DNA of 64,000 bases from assembly GCF_049801095.1 (NCBI RefSeq), contig NZ_JBNAGH010000005.1, positions 186,001-250,000 on the forward strand, in the 5' to 3' direction. This DNA is from Dinoroseobacter sp049801095. GTDB taxonomy: Bacteria > Pseudomonadota > Alphaproteobacteria > Rhodobacterales > Rhodobacteraceae. The notes under the pieces are model-generated. The model saw only the letters and a program-made list of their open reading frames with translations. It searched no databases and was not told where the DNA came from. The translations under genes and the position numbers were made by a program. Positions 27,109-36,020 of this stretch are shown here, piece by piece. Every line of letters begins with the position of its first letter. Positions within the stretch are counted from its first letter, which is position 1.

Positions 27109-27964
27109 GGGCCATCGCGGCCTTCACCGCCTCTTTGGTGCCGTCGGTCAGGCACTGAAGCGGCAGGCGGACCTCCTCACTGCATTTGCCGAGCAGGGAG
27201 AGGGCGTATTTCGCGCCCACGAGGCCCGGCTCCATGAAGATCGCCTCATGGAGCGGCATGAGCTTGTCCTGCAGGGTCAGCGCTGCGGCGTAGTCGCCGG
27301 CCAGCGTCGCCTCCTGGAACTGGGCGCAGAGCTTCGGCGCCACATTGGCCGTGACCGAGATGCAGCCGACGCCGCCATGGGCGTTGAAGCCGAGCGCAGT
27401 TGCATCTTCGCCCGACAGCTGGATGAACTCAGCCCCACAGGCCATGCGGGTCTGGCTGACCCGAGCCAGGTCGCCGGTGGCGTCCTTCACGCCGACAATG
27501 GTCGGCAGGGCGGCAAGCGTCGCCATGGTGGCGGGCGTCATATCCACCACGGAGCGGCCGGGGATGTTGTAGATCACGATCGGGATGTCCGCAGCCTCGG
27601 CCAGAGCCGTGTAATGGGCCACCATCCCGGCCTGGGTCGGCTTGTTGTAATAGGGCGTCACCACGAGCGCGCCCTGGGCGCCAGCCTCGGCGGCGTGGCG
27701 CACAAAGCGGATCGCCTCAACCGTGTTGTTCGAGCCCGCGCCCGCGATCACCGGCACGCGCCCGGCAGCAACCTCGATCACCTTGGCGACCACGGCTTCG
27801 TGCTCGTCATGGCTGAGCGTGGGGCTCTCGCCGGTTGTGCCCACGGGCACCAGCCCATGGCTGCCCTCGGAAATCTGCCACTCGACAAACGCCTCCAGCG
27901 TCGCGAAATCCACGGCCCCGTCTTTCATCGGCGTGACCAACGCTGGCATAGACCCTTTGAACAT
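27089..27964 (-). CDS. dapA: 4-hydroxy-tetrahydrodipicolinate synthase
   Basis: A 291-residue class I aldolase that condenses pyruvate with aspartate semialdehyde, the first committed step to diaminopimelate and lysine. Key features are GTTGESPTLSHDEH, the catalytic Tyr in IYNIPGR and the Schiff-base K160 in IVGVKDATGD. I chose the start MFKGSMPALVTP because it gives the standard family length and has GGAGG before it; the longer frame adds an unrelated leader. It is divergent from the transglycosylase gene. Confidence 0.96.
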   Translation of the reverse strand: MFKGSMPALVTPMKDGAVDFATLEAFVEWQISEGSHGLVPVGTTGESPTLSHDEHEAVVAKVIEVAAGRVPVIAGAGSNNTVEAIRFVRHAAEAGAQGALVVTPYYNKPTQAGMVAHYTALAEAADIPIVIYNIPGRSVVDMTPATMATLAALPTIVGVKDATGDLARVSQTRMACGAEFIQLSGEDATALGFNAHGGVGCISVTANVAPKLCAQFQEATLAGDYAAALTLQDKLMPLHEAIFMEPGLVGAKYALSLLGKCSEEVRLPLQCLTDGTKEAVKAAMAHAGLLD

Positions 27965-28136
27965 GGATACCCTCCTTAACGATGATCGGTCCGATAGTGT
28001 CACGGGCGCATACCGCTCCGGCCGGGGGCAAGGCAAGGGGCTCGGGCGAAATACCGGGCGGTTTCCCCTATGATGGGCGGTCAGGACACCCTAGATGACC
28101 CCTAAGATCAAAAAACAAGAGCAGGCGAGGCGCGAG

Positions 28137-30080
28137 ATGAACAGGATTGGCAAAGCGTTGGGACAGATGGCGCTGGTGGCAACGCTCGCATTGGCGCCGG
28201 TGGTGGCCAAAGCGGATCTTGCGGGGGCGTTACAGGCGGCCCGGGGCAGCGATTGGGACCGAGTCGCCCGGGAGGCGGGGCGGATCACCGATCCGGCGGC
28301 CCGGGATGTGGTGATCTGGACGCTGCTGCGCGCGCGTCAGGGGAATTGGGCACAGTATCGAGATTTTTTGGCGCGCAATGCGGATTGGCCGGGCCTGCCG
28401 CTCTTGCGGGCGCGGGGGGAGCCGAAGATCCCCGAAAACGCGAACCCGGCGGATGTCCGCGCCTATTTCGCCGCCCAGGCCCCGCGCACCGGCACGGGCG
28501 CGCGCCGTCTGGCCGCCGCGCAGCGGGCTGCGGGGCAGAGCACGGCGGCGGGTGAGACGCTCGCCGCTGCCTGGCGTGATCTCAATCTCGACGCGGAGGA
28601 ACAGGCGCTCTTTCTGCGCAACCACCGCTCCGACATCGCCTCGGCCCATGTGGCGCGGCTGGACCGGCTCCTCTGGGCCGGGCGGACGCGCGATGCGAGT
28701 GCGATGCTCGATCTGGTGCCCGCCGATTGGCGCAAGCTGGCTCAGGCGCGGATCGCCCTGCGGCTCGATGAGAACGGTGTCGACGGGCTGATCGCGGCGG
28801 TGCCCTCCTCGCTCAGCGGGGATCCGGGGCTCGCCTATGAGCGGTTCCTATGGCGGGTGCGCAAGGGACGTACGGACTCCGCGCGGTCCTTGATGATGGA
28901 GCGGTCGAGTTCCGCAGACGCGCTGGGCCGGCCCGAGGAGTGGGGCAATCGCCGTCGCTCCCTGGCGCGGGACCTGATGCGCGATGACCGGGACCGGGAG
29001 GCCTACCGTCTGGCGGCAAACCACCACCTGACCGAAGGGCGGCATTATTCGGATCTCGAATGGCTCTCGGGCTTTATCGCCCTGCGCAAGCTCAACGATC
29101 CCGAAACTGCCCTGCGCCATTTCCGGGCCTTCCGCGCCTCGGTGGCCTCGCCGATTTCGCTGGGCCGAGCCGGGTATTGGGAAGGCCGCGCGCTGGAGGC
29201 CATAGGTCAGCGCGATGGCGCGCGGGCGGCCTATGCGTTCGGGGCCCAGCACCAGACTGCGTTCTATGGTCAGCTGGCGGCCGAGCGGGCGGGCATCGCC
29301 CCGGATCCGGCCCTCGCTGGACGAGAGAACTACCCGGATTGGTCCGCAACACCCTATGCGCGCACCTCCGTCTATCTCGCCGCCCGTGCGCTTCAGGGCG
29401 CGGGGGAGCGCGGGCTCGCCGAGCGTTTTCTCGTCCATCTCAGCGAGCGACTGACCCTGGAAGAGCAGGGCGCGCTGGCGGATGTGGCCCTGGCCTGGGA
29501 CGAGCCCCATATCGCGCTGATGATCGCGAAATACGCGGCGCGCAGCGGGGGCGTGCTGCACCGGGCCTATCACCCGGTGACATCGCTCGTGCCCGGCGCG
29601 CTCCCGGTCAACCGCGCGCTGGCCCTTGCCATCGCCCGCCGCGAGAGCGAGTTCGACTCGGTGGTTGTCAGCCCCGTGGGCGCACGCGGGCTCATGCAGC
29701 TTATGCCGAGCACCGGCCAGTCCATGGCCCAGAAGCTGGGCGAGCCCTTCTCCGTCTCCCGCCTGCTGAGCGATCCGGCACAGAATGTGCGCTTTGGATC
29801 GAGCTATCTCTTGCAGCTGATTGACGAGTTCGGGCCGAACCTGACGCTGATCTCGATCGGCTACAACGCGGGGCCCGGACGCTCGCGCAGTTGGACGGAC
29901 CGGTTCGGCACGCCCAAGGGGCTGGGTGAGGACGCGATGGTCGACTGGATCGAGCATGTGCCCTTCCGCGAGACGCGCAACTACATCATGCGCGTGACTG
30001 AAAGCCGGATCATCTATGGCATGCGGCTGGCTGGCGAGGCGCAGCCCTTCCGCGTCATCGACCGCCTGACCGCGCGCTAG
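28137..30080 (+). CDS. Soluble lytic transglycosylase (Slt70-like)
   Basis: A 647-residue periplasmic murein hydrolase that cleaves glycan strands to 1,6-anhydro-muropeptides. The second ATG in the frame is preferred: it has GAGG 6 bases before it and gives a clean signal peptide ending AKA, while the earlier ATG adds a charged leader. Residues about 30-430 form a helical superhelix rich in Arg and Ala. The C-terminal SLT domain has the catalytic Glu in AIARRESEFDSVVVSPVGARGLMQLMP and the later GYNAGPGR. Its stop shares a CTAG with the convergent permease gene. Confidence 0.92.
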   Translation: MNRIGKALGQMALVATLALAPVVAKADLAGALQAARGSDWDRVAREAGRITDPAARDVVIWTLLRARQGNWAQYRDFLARNADWPGLPLLRARGEPKIPENANPADVRAYFAAQAPRTGTGARRLAAAQRAAGQSTAAGETLAAAWRDLNLDAEEQALFLRNHRSDIASAHVARLDRLLWAGRTRDASAMLDLVPADWRKLAQARIALRLDENGVDGLIAAVPSSLSGDPGLAYERFLWRVRKGRTDSARSLMMERSSSADALGRPEEWGNRRRSLARDLMRDDRDREAYRLAANHHLTEGRHYSDLEWLSGFIALRKLNDPETALRHFRAFRASVASPISLGRAGYWEGRALEAIGQRDGARAAYAFGAQHQTAFYGQLAAERAGIAPDPALAGRENYPDWSATPYARTSVYLAARALQGAGERGLAERFLVHLSERLTLEEQGALADVALAWDEPHIALMIAKYAARSGGVLHRAYHPVTSLVPGALPVNRALALAIARRESEFDSVVVSPVGARGLMQLMPSTGQSMAQKLGEPFSVSRLLSDPAQNVRFGSSYLLQLIDEFGPNLTLISIGYNAGPGRSRSWTDRFGTPKGLGEDAMVDWIEHVPFRETRNYIMRVTESRIIYGMRLAGEAQPFRVIDRLTAR

Positions 30081-30976
30081 GACCCGGTACGCCGGGCGCG
30101 GGCCTCCAGCGCTGCGGCGACCTGTGCCCGCCAAAGGGTGAAGATCCCGGCGCCGACCACGAGGGCCGCGCCGATGGCGACGTTCATCCGGATCTCTTCG
30201 CCAAAGACGCTGACGCCCAGCATCGCGCCCCAGACCAGTTGCAGATAGGCGAAGGGCTGGACCGAGCTCGCCTCGGCCACCTCATAGCATTTGATCAAGA
30301 GGAAATGCCCGCCCGCCCCGGTGATGCAGAGCGCGATCATCCAGGCCCAGTCGCCGGGCGTCATCGGCTCCCAGCCCCAGATGCCCACGCCGGTGATTGC
30401 CAGCGCGCCCACGGTGCCGGTCCAGAAGAAGCTGGTCTCTGCACTGTCCTTGCGCGCGGCATAGCGGGTGAGCAGCCCGTAGAGCGCAAAGAGAAAGGCC
30501 GCCAGCAGCGGCACCAGCGCCTCGACCTGAAACACCCCGAAGCCCGGCTGCAGGATGATGATCACGCCGACAAAGCCCACCCCGATGGCGACCCAGCGCC
30601 GCCAGCCCACGCGCTCCCCCAGCACGGGGCCCGACAGCGCCGCGATCAGGAGCGGATAGCAGGTGAAGACCGCGTGGCTTTCCACGAGGCCCAGCAGGAC
30701 AAAGCCCGCCACCATGATGCAGATCTCGGTGACCAGCAGCACTGCGCGCAGCCCCTGGATCACCGGCTGTTCGGTCTTGGCCGCCGCGCGGACCCCGCCC
30801 GCCTGCCGCGACGCGATGGCGATGACGAAGGCCGCAAAGAACCAATAGCGGATCATCACCACCATCAGCACGTTGTATTCAGCGGCCAGATGGCGGGAGA
30901 TCCCGTCCTGCAGGGCAAAGACAATCGTCGTCGCGACCATCAGCCAGATGCCCAGCCGCGTGTTGTTCCCGGTCAT
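30077..30976 (-). CDS. DMT superfamily permease (EamA family)
   Basis: A 299-residue inner-membrane protein with about ten transmembrane helices in two EamA repeats, a fold used for export or uptake of metabolites. The N-terminus MTGNNTRLGIWLMVATTIVFALQDG starts directly with the first helix. The longer frame upstream reads the MnmD gene out of frame. The substrate is unknown. It overlaps mnmD by 4 bp and is probably cotranscribed with it. Confidence 0.88.
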   Translation of the reverse strand: MTGNNTRLGIWLMVATTIVFALQDGISRHLAAEYNVLMVVMIRYWFFAAFVIAIASRQAGGVRAAAKTEQPVIQGLRAVLLVTEICIMVAGFVLLGLVESHAVFTCYPLLIAALSGPVLGERVGWRRWVAIGVGFVGVIIILQPGFGVFQVEALVPLLAAFLFALYGLLTRYAARKDSAETSFFWTGTVGALAITGVGIWGWEPMTPGDWAWMIALCITGAGGHFLLIKCYEVAEASSVQPFAYLQLVWGAMLGVSVFGEEIRMNVAIGAALVVGAGIFTLWRAQVAAALEARARRTGS

Positions 30977-31641
30977 GGCAGGCGCCCCACACTCATATGC
31001 CGCTTGCGGCCAAAGCCGGGGATGCGGGTGACCTCGAACCCCGCCGCGGCGAGGGCCCGGCGCACATGGCCCGCGGCTGTATAGGTGGCAAAACTGCCGC
31101 CCGGGGCGGTGTGGCGCGCGACCTCGGCCATGAGGTCCGGGTCCCAGAGCTCGGGGTTTTTGGCGGGGGAGAACCCGTCGAGGCACCAGGCATCGGCCTG
31201 CCCTTCCCAGCGCGGCAGCGTCTCGCGTGCATCCCCGAGGATCAGCTCAAAGGTCAGGTCCGGGGCGTTGAAGGTGGTTGCGCCCCCCTCGAGCGCGGCG
31301 AGAACATCCTCCAGCACCGGGACCACTCCGGGAAAGGCATCAAGCGCTGCGCGCATCTCCGGCACGGGCATGGGAAATGCCTCAAAACTGGTGAAGCGCA
31401 GGGGGGCGTCGATCCCGGCCTCCCGCCACGTTCTGCGCATCACCGCCAGGGTGAGACCCGTGCCAAAGCCCAGCTCGGCCACGGCAAAGCCCGGGCGGAA
31501 CCGCGCGGGCAGCTCATTGCCGGCCACAAAGACATGGCGGGTCTCAGAGAGCCCGTCCGCCTTGGAGTAATAGGGATCATCAAAGCGCACCGAGACGGGA
31601 ACGCCCTCTGTCCACGCGACCTCTGCCTGCTGGCCTTGCAT
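30973..31641 (-). CDS. mnmD: tRNA (5-methylaminomethyl-2-thiouridine)(34)-methyltransferase MnmD
   Basis: A 222-residue SAM-dependent methyltransferase equivalent to the N-terminal half of E. coli MnmC. It methylates nm5(s2)U34 to mnm5(s2)U34 in wobble positions. Landmarks are FDDPYYSKADGLSETRHVFVAGN, the SAM motif AELGFGTGLTLAVM and the late DGFSPAKNPELW. It has no C-terminal FAD domain. A separate DAO-type FAD gene starts 66 bp away on the other strand and looks like the missing half. It overlaps the permease gene by 4 bp. Confidence 0.9.
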   Translation of the reverse strand: MQGQQAEVAWTEGVPVSVRFDDPYYSKADGLSETRHVFVAGNELPARFRPGFAVAELGFGTGLTLAVMRRTWREAGIDAPLRFTSFEAFPMPVPEMRAALDAFPGVVPVLEDVLAALEGGATTFNAPDLTFELILGDARETLPRWEGQADAWCLDGFSPAKNPELWDPDLMAEVARHTAPGGSFATYTAAGHVRRALAAAGFEVTRIPGFGRKRHMSVGRLP

Positions 31642-31707
31642 GCCGTCCTGCCTTACATCTCAGGGCCGGATCGCGGCCCGGCGCGACAATGGGCAAGGAG
31701 GACGAGT

Positions 31708-32769
31708 TTGGCAATTGCGGATGTGACCGTTCTCGGGGCCGGGATTTTCGGGCTCTCGGCCGCCTATGCCTGCGCCCGGCGCGGGGCGCGAGTGCGGGTG
31801 ATCGAGGCGGCGCGGATCGGCGCGGGATCCTCGGGCGGGGTCGTCGGCGCGCTGGCCCCCCATACGCCGGAAAACTGGAACCCGAAGAAGCAGGTACAGT
31901 TCGACAGCCTCATGCGGGCCGAGGCCTGGTGGACCGAGATCGCGGCGGGTACGGGGATGGATCCGGGCTATGCGCGGCTGGGCCGGGTGCAGCCGCTGGC
32001 CGAAGACCGTGCGCTGGATCTGGCCAAGGCGCGGGCCGTGCAGGCAGAGAGCCTGTGGCAAGGGCGCGCGGCATGGCGGATCCGGCCGGTTTCGGACTTC
32101 CCGGGCTGGGCGCCAGAGAGCCCCACCGGTCTGCTGATCCACGACACGCTCACGGCACGGCTTCACCCGGCCAAGGCCTGCGCAGCCATGGCCGAGGCCC
32201 TGCGCCAGATGGGAGCGGAGATCCTGATCGGCGATCACGCCCCGCACGGCAAGGTGATCGAGGCCACCGGGGCTGCAGGGCTGGCGGAGCTCAGCACCGC
32301 GCTCGGAGCCATGGTCGGCAACGCGGTGAAGGGGCAGGCGGCAGTGCTCGGCCATGACGCGCGGGATCTGCCGCAGCTCTTTGTCGAGGGGCTGCACATC
32401 GTGCCCCATACGGATGGGACCACGGCCGTGGGCTCCACCTCGGAGCGAGAATTTGACGACCCCAAGAGCACTGATGCCCTGCTTGACGATGTGATTGCTC
32501 GCGCGCGCCGTGCCGCGCCGGTTCTGGCCGAGGCCCCGGTGCTCGCGCGCTGGGCCGGGCTGCGCCCCCGGGCCAAATCCCGCGCGCCGATGCTCGGTGC
32601 CCATCCCCTGCGCCCGGATCGGCTGATCCTGAATGGCGGGTTCAAGATCGGCTTCGGCATGGCGCCGGAACTCGCCGAGATGGTCGCCGATCTGCTGCTC
32701 GACGGTCAGGACCGCATCCCCGAAGGCTTTCGCCCAGAGGCCAGCCTGCCGCGCGCGCCCGTGGCATGA
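31708..32769 (+). CDS. FAD-dependent oxidoreductase, MnmC C-domain-like (DAO family)
   Basis: A 353-residue DAO-family flavoprotein. I chose a TTG start because AAGGAGG lies 6 bases before it and the dinucleotide motif VLGAGIFGLSAAYA then begins at about residue 7. The protein ends with an RAPMLG / LNGGFKIGFGMAPELAE segment like that of MnmC's oxidase half. By position beside mnmD it probably converts cmnm5U34 to nm5U34 (inference). A glycine-oxidase-like role is the alternative. Its end overlaps the TauE permease gene by 4 bp. Confidence 0.8.
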   Translation: MAIADVTVLGAGIFGLSAAYACARRGARVRVIEAARIGAGSSGGVVGALAPHTPENWNPKKQVQFDSLMRAEAWWTEIAAGTGMDPGYARLGRVQPLAEDRALDLAKARAVQAESLWQGRAAWRIRPVSDFPGWAPESPTGLLIHDTLTARLHPAKACAAMAEALRQMGAEILIGDHAPHGKVIEATGAAGLAELSTALGAMVGNAVKGQAAVLGHDARDLPQLFVEGLHIVPHTDGTTAVGSTSEREFDDPKSTDALLDDVIARARRAAPVLAEAPVLARWAGLRPRAKSRAPMLGAHPLRPDRLILNGGFKIGFGMAPELAEMVADLLLDGQDRIPEGFRPEASLPRAPVA

Positions 32770-33497
32770 CGCTGCTGGGTTACGAACCGGGCGTTCTGGC
32801 CTTCGCCTTTGCGGCGGTGTTTTGCGGCGCGCTCTTGCAGCGGCTGGCGGGGCAGGGGTTCGGAATGCTGGCCGCGCCGCTCATCGCCATGGTTGCGCCG
32901 GAGGTCCTGCCCGCAGCGCTTCTGTTTCTCGGGATCGCCGTTGGGGCGGGCGCGGTGTCGGTCGACCGGACGCAGCTCAGCCGGGCGGAGCTGCTGCCCG
33001 GTTTTGCCGGGCGCACCCTGGGCGCGGTGCTGGCGGCGATGATCGCCGCCCGGCTCGCGGCCCCCGAGGCGCTCGCGGCCCTTGTCGCGCTCATGGTCTA
33101 TCTCGGGATTGCGCTGTCCCTAATCGGGCTGCGGGTGCCGATCATCGCGCCGACGCTCTTTGGCGCGGGCACGCTGGCGGGGATCATGGGGACCCTGACC
33201 GCAGTGGGCGCGCCACCCATGGCGCTGCTCTATCAGCACGAAACCCAAGCCCGTTCAGCCGCGATGCAGAACGCGTTCTTCGCCTTCGGCATGGCTGTGA
33301 GCGTGGCGGCGCTCGGCTGGCAAGGGCTGCTCAGCCTGCGCGCGCTGGGCTTTGCCGCACTCCTGTCGCCCGCCGTGCCCCTGGCGCTCTGGCTGGCGCG
33401 CCCACTTTCGGCGCGGGTGGCGCGCCATGCCATCCGACCCTGGGCGCTGGGCCTCGCGGGGCTGGCCGCGACGACCCTGCTGATCAGGCTGCTGTAG
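32766..33497 (+). CDS. TauE/SafE family permease
   Basis: A 243-residue inner-membrane protein with about seven to eight hydrophobic segments, of the TauE/SafE family usually linked to export of sulfite, sulfoacetate or other organic anions. The repeat-type blocks GALLQRLAGQGFGMLAAPL and LFGAGTLAGIMGTLTAVGAPPMALLYQ are present. The substrate is not identifiable. Its start is coupled to the FAD oxidoreductase stop, and its end overlaps the convergent FMN reductase gene by 14 bp. Confidence 0.85.
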   Translation: MTLLGYEPGVLAFAFAAVFCGALLQRLAGQGFGMLAAPLIAMVAPEVLPAALLFLGIAVGAGAVSVDRTQLSRAELLPGFAGRTLGAVLAAMIAARLAAPEALAALVALMVYLGIALSLIGLRVPIIAPTLFGAGTLAGIMGTLTAVGAPPMALLYQHETQARSAAMQNAFFAFGMAVSVAALGWQGLLSLRALGFAALLSPAVPLALWLARPLSARVARHAIRPWALGLAGLAATTLLIRLL

Positions 33498-34026
33498 CCG
33501 CAGCGCGCAGCTTGGCCATCAGGGCATCGAGGATCTCCTGATAGCTCTCACCGGTCAGGGCCCCGGCCTCGTCGAACTCCCGGAAGGCTCCGGCGACCAG
33601 CACCTCCGGCCCCGGCAGGACCTGCGCCTGAAAGGGCATCATCGCCAGCCGCAGCGCATAGGCCGAGCGCGCGCCACCGGAGCGTCCGGCCGCAGCCCCG
33701 ATGATCGCCACGGGCTTGTCCTGCCACGGCTTGCCCTCGACCCGGCTCACCCAGTCGAGCGCGTTTTTCAGCACGCCGGTAAAGCTCTGGTTGTATTCTG
33801 GCGAGGCAATGATCACCGCATCTGCCGCCGCGATCTGGTCCGCGAGGGTCTGGACCTCCGCCGGGATGCCCTGGGCCTCGAGATCTCCATCATAGAGCGG
33901 GAGGCGCAGATTGCCTTCGGTGAACGCGGCGGGCCCGAACCGGCTCGCGGCCTCGCGCAGCAATTTGGAGTTGAAGCTCTCGGCGCGCAGGGACCCGGAG
34001 ATCCCCAGAAGTTTTGGCGTTGTCAT
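33484..34026 (-). CDS. NADPH-dependent FMN reductase family protein
   Basis: A 180-residue flavodoxin-fold protein. The phosphate-binding loop GISGSLRAESFNSKLLREA and the SPEYNQSFTGVLKNALDW motif are characteristic of the NADPH-dependent FMN/quinone/azo reductase group. It likely reduces quinones, chromate-like acceptors or flavin in the cytoplasm; the natural substrate cannot be read from sequence. It is monocistronic and faces away from the 34.0-34.4 kb gap. Confidence 0.9.
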   Translation of the reverse strand: MTTPKLLGISGSLRAESFNSKLLREAASRFGPAAFTEGNLRLPLYDGDLEAQGIPAEVQTLADQIAAADAVIIASPEYNQSFTGVLKNALDWVSRVEGKPWQDKPVAIIGAAAGRSGGARSAYALRLAMMPFQAQVLPGPEVLVAGAFREFDEAGALTGESYQEILDALMAKLRAAATAA

Positions 34027-34383
34027 GACCTGTCCTTTTTCCTTTGCCCCAGTGGTAGCCGCCCCCGGACCGGAGGCCTAGGGGGCGTTGTGATCAGGGG
34101 CGCACGCGCCGTGTGCGCAGCCCCGCGCGGGGCTGGCGCATCTACCGAATGCCGCCGAGCTGATCCCTTTCGGGCCATCCCTGCCGCGCCTTTGAGCAGG
34201 CACCGGACAGGGCGCGGCATTTTTGTCGCCCGTAGGTCAAAAACCCGCTCCGCACGGGACCGGTTCCCTCGCCTCGTACGACTTTGGTCGTAGATTTGTG
34301 CTGCGGGAGGACCGAACCGCACCGGATCCGCCGGTGTCCCATCCACTTCAAGGCGGCACAAAGGCCGCACCCGCGAGGCCCCT
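34027..34383. other. Intergenic stretch with RNA-like structure, no supported protein
   Basis: This divergent gap has no convincing protein gene; the 134-codon minus frame across it is Arg/Pro-rich and reads into the neighbouring gene. It holds a plus-strand terminator-like stem at 34182-34224, a small perfect hairpin TACGAC-TTTG-GTCGTA at 34277-34292, and presumably the promoters of both flanking genes. A short unannotated transcript ending near 34224 is possible. Confidence 0.4.
34182..34224 (+). terminator. Orphan terminator-like hairpin
   Basis: A perfect 9-bp stem, TGCCGCGCC (34182-34190) / GGCGCGGCA (34211-34219), runs straight into TTTTT. It lies on the plus strand between divergent genes, where no annotated transcript would end, so it may close a small RNA that starts somewhere around 34.05-34.1 kb. 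Confidence 0.45.
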
Positions 34384-34854
34384 ATGACGGAACTTCTGAC
34401 GGCGCTGATGCTCTGGATCTCAGCCAATACTGCCTATGATACGGCGGGCATCCCTCTGCCGGATGTGATCGAGATGACCCCGGTGGAGCTGACCGCCGAA
34501 TACTACACCGATGTCCCTCACCTGATCCCGGCCCAGGGCGTCGATAGTCGTGTCCAGGCGCTCTATTCCCCCCGGGAGGGCACCCATGGCCGGGTCTATG
34601 TGCTGGCTGCGGAATGGGTGGAGGGGGCGGATCAGGATGATGATCCCTATACCAACCCGGCCTTCCGCGAGATGGTCCTTCATGAGCTGATCCACCACCT
34701 GCAGTTCCAGACCGGCGTGGCGGAGACCTATCTCTGCCCCGCTCAGGGCGAGACCGAAGCCTATGCTGCCGGTGGGCTTTATCTGCGCCAGATGCACGCG
34801 CCGGACCCGCTGCCCAATCGCAATTTCTGGGCCCATGTCTATTCGCGCTGCTAG
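34384..34854 (+). CDS. Putative zinc metallopeptidase-like protein (DUF6647-like)
   Basis: A 156-residue protein with a HELIHHLQ segment, which fits the HExxH zinc-peptidase motif, followed about 25 residues later by GETEAYAAG, whose Glu could be the third ligand as in gluzincins. Residues 1-20 are hydrophobic (LLTALMLWISANTAY) and could act as a weak export signal. I recall a similar Rhodobacteraceae family (DUF6647) of unknown role. The ribosome binding site is poor. It lies 85 bp before lrgA. Confidence 0.7.
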   Translation: MTELLTALMLWISANTAYDTAGIPLPDVIEMTPVELTAEYYTDVPHLIPAQGVDSRVQALYSPREGTHGRVYVLAAEWVEGADQDDDPYTNPAFREMVLHELIHHLQFQTGVAETYLCPAQGETEAYAAGGLYLRQMHAPDPLPNRNFWAHVYSRC

Positions 34855-34939
34855 CGCTGCCGGTGTTTCCCGATTGCGCCCCGGGCCGGGGGCTCTAGGC
34901 TGGCCGGATCTGCCCTGCCCTGACCAAAGGACCCTTGCG

Positions 34940-35296
34940 ATGATCCTGCATCTTCTGGTGCTGCTGGCCTTTCAGCTGATTGGCGAGGTTCTGACCCGGA
35001 CCCTGGGCCTCCTGGTGCCCGGGCCGGTTCTGGGGCTGGTGCTCTTGCTGGCTTTCTTCCTGCTCGTGCCCAAAGTGGCCGACGCCGTGCGCCCCACGGC
35101 AAGCGGGCTCCTCTCGCATCTCTCGCTGCTCTTTGTGCCGGCAGGGGTGGGCGTGGTGGCCCATCTCGACGTGCTGGGCAGCAATGGCGGCCCGCTGATG
35201 GCGGTGCTGGTGGTCTCGACGCTGGTGTCGATCGCGGTGGGGGCGCTGGTCTTCACCGGGGTCGCGCGGCTGGTCGGTCGGAGGGCAGGGGGATGA
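34940..35296 (+). CDS. lrgA: CidA/LrgA family protein
   Basis: A 118-residue holin-like inner-membrane protein with about four transmembrane helices. The family text LVPGPVLGLVLLL and LSLLFVPAGVGVVAHLD is clear. The start ATG has AAAGGA 8 bases before it; the longer frame reads through the upstream gene. With LrgB it forms a pair first linked to murein hydrolase control and more recently to pyruvate or metabolite transport. It overlaps lrgB by 4 bp. Confidence 0.9.
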   Translation: MILHLLVLLAFQLIGEVLTRTLGLLVPGPVLGLVLLLAFFLLVPKVADAVRPTASGLLSHLSLLFVPAGVGVVAHLDVLGSNGGPLMAVLVVSTLVSIAVGALVFTGVARLVGRRAGG

Positions 35297-36009
35297 GTGA
35301 TCTCGGCGCGATCTGGGTTTACCTGTCCTCCGAGCCGCTCCTCTGGCTGACCGCGACGCTCGCGGCCTATGTGATTGGCGACGCGCTTTTCCGCGCTTCG
35401 GGCCGCGCGCCCCTGGTGAACCCGGTGCTGGTGGCGGTGGCGCTTCTTGCGGCGGTGCTCTGGCTGTCGGACACGCCCTACCAGACCTATTTCGAGGGTG
35501 CGCAATTCGTCCATTTCATGCTTGGCCCCGCCACTGTGGCGCTGGCGGTGCCGCTCTATACCAACCTCGCCAAGGTGCGCGCCGCGGCCCTGCCCATGAT
35601 CGCGGCCCTTCTGGCGGGCTCTCTCACGGCCATGGCAACCGCGGTTGGGCTCGGCTACGCGCTGGGCATTCGGGGCGAGGTCCTGATGTCGCTCGCGCCG
35701 AAATCTGCCACTGCTCCCGTGGCGCTCGGGATCTCCGAGGCAATCGGCGGCTTGCCCACCCTGACAGCGGTGCTCGTGATCCTGACCGGCATCATCGGCG
35801 CGGTCTTCGCCACGCCGCTCCTGAACCTGCTGCGGATCCATGACTGGCGCGCCCGGGGCTTTGCCACCGGGGTTGCTGCCCATGGGATCGGCACCGCCCG
35901 CGCCTTTCAGGTCAATGAGACCGCCGGGGCTTTCGCCGGGATCGGCATGGGCGTAAACGCTGTACTGACCGCCGTGCTCGCCCCGGTGCTCATGGGGCTG
36001 ATTTTCTGA
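35293..36009 (+). CDS. lrgB: LrgB family protein
   Basis: A 238-residue inner-membrane protein with about six to eight helices, the partner of LrgA. Family motifs are LGPATVALAVPLYTNL and SLAPKSATAPVALGISEAIGG, then GFATGVAAHGIGTARAFQVNE. It acts with LrgA in the membrane (murein hydrolase modulation or pyruvate/solute flux; the role is debated). cobO starts 11 bp later, so the cobalamin gene may be cotranscribed with lrgAB. Confidence 0.93.
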   Translation: MSDLGAIWVYLSSEPLLWLTATLAAYVIGDALFRASGRAPLVNPVLVAVALLAAVLWLSDTPYQTYFEGAQFVHFMLGPATVALAVPLYTNLAKVRAAALPMIAALLAGSLTAMATAVGLGYALGIRGEVLMSLAPKSATAPVALGISEAIGGLPTLTAVLVILTGIIGAVFATPLLNLLRIHDWRARGFATGVAAHGIGTARAFQVNETAGAFAGIGMGVNAVLTAVLAPVLMGLIF

Positions 36010-36020
36010 GGGAGGATGCG

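Noticed and set aside
34023..34427. 134-codon minus-strand frame in the 34.0-34.4 kb gap
   Set aside because: Composition is Arg/Pro/Ala-rich, it crosses into the neighbouring plus gene and has no recognisable domain or good ribosome binding site.
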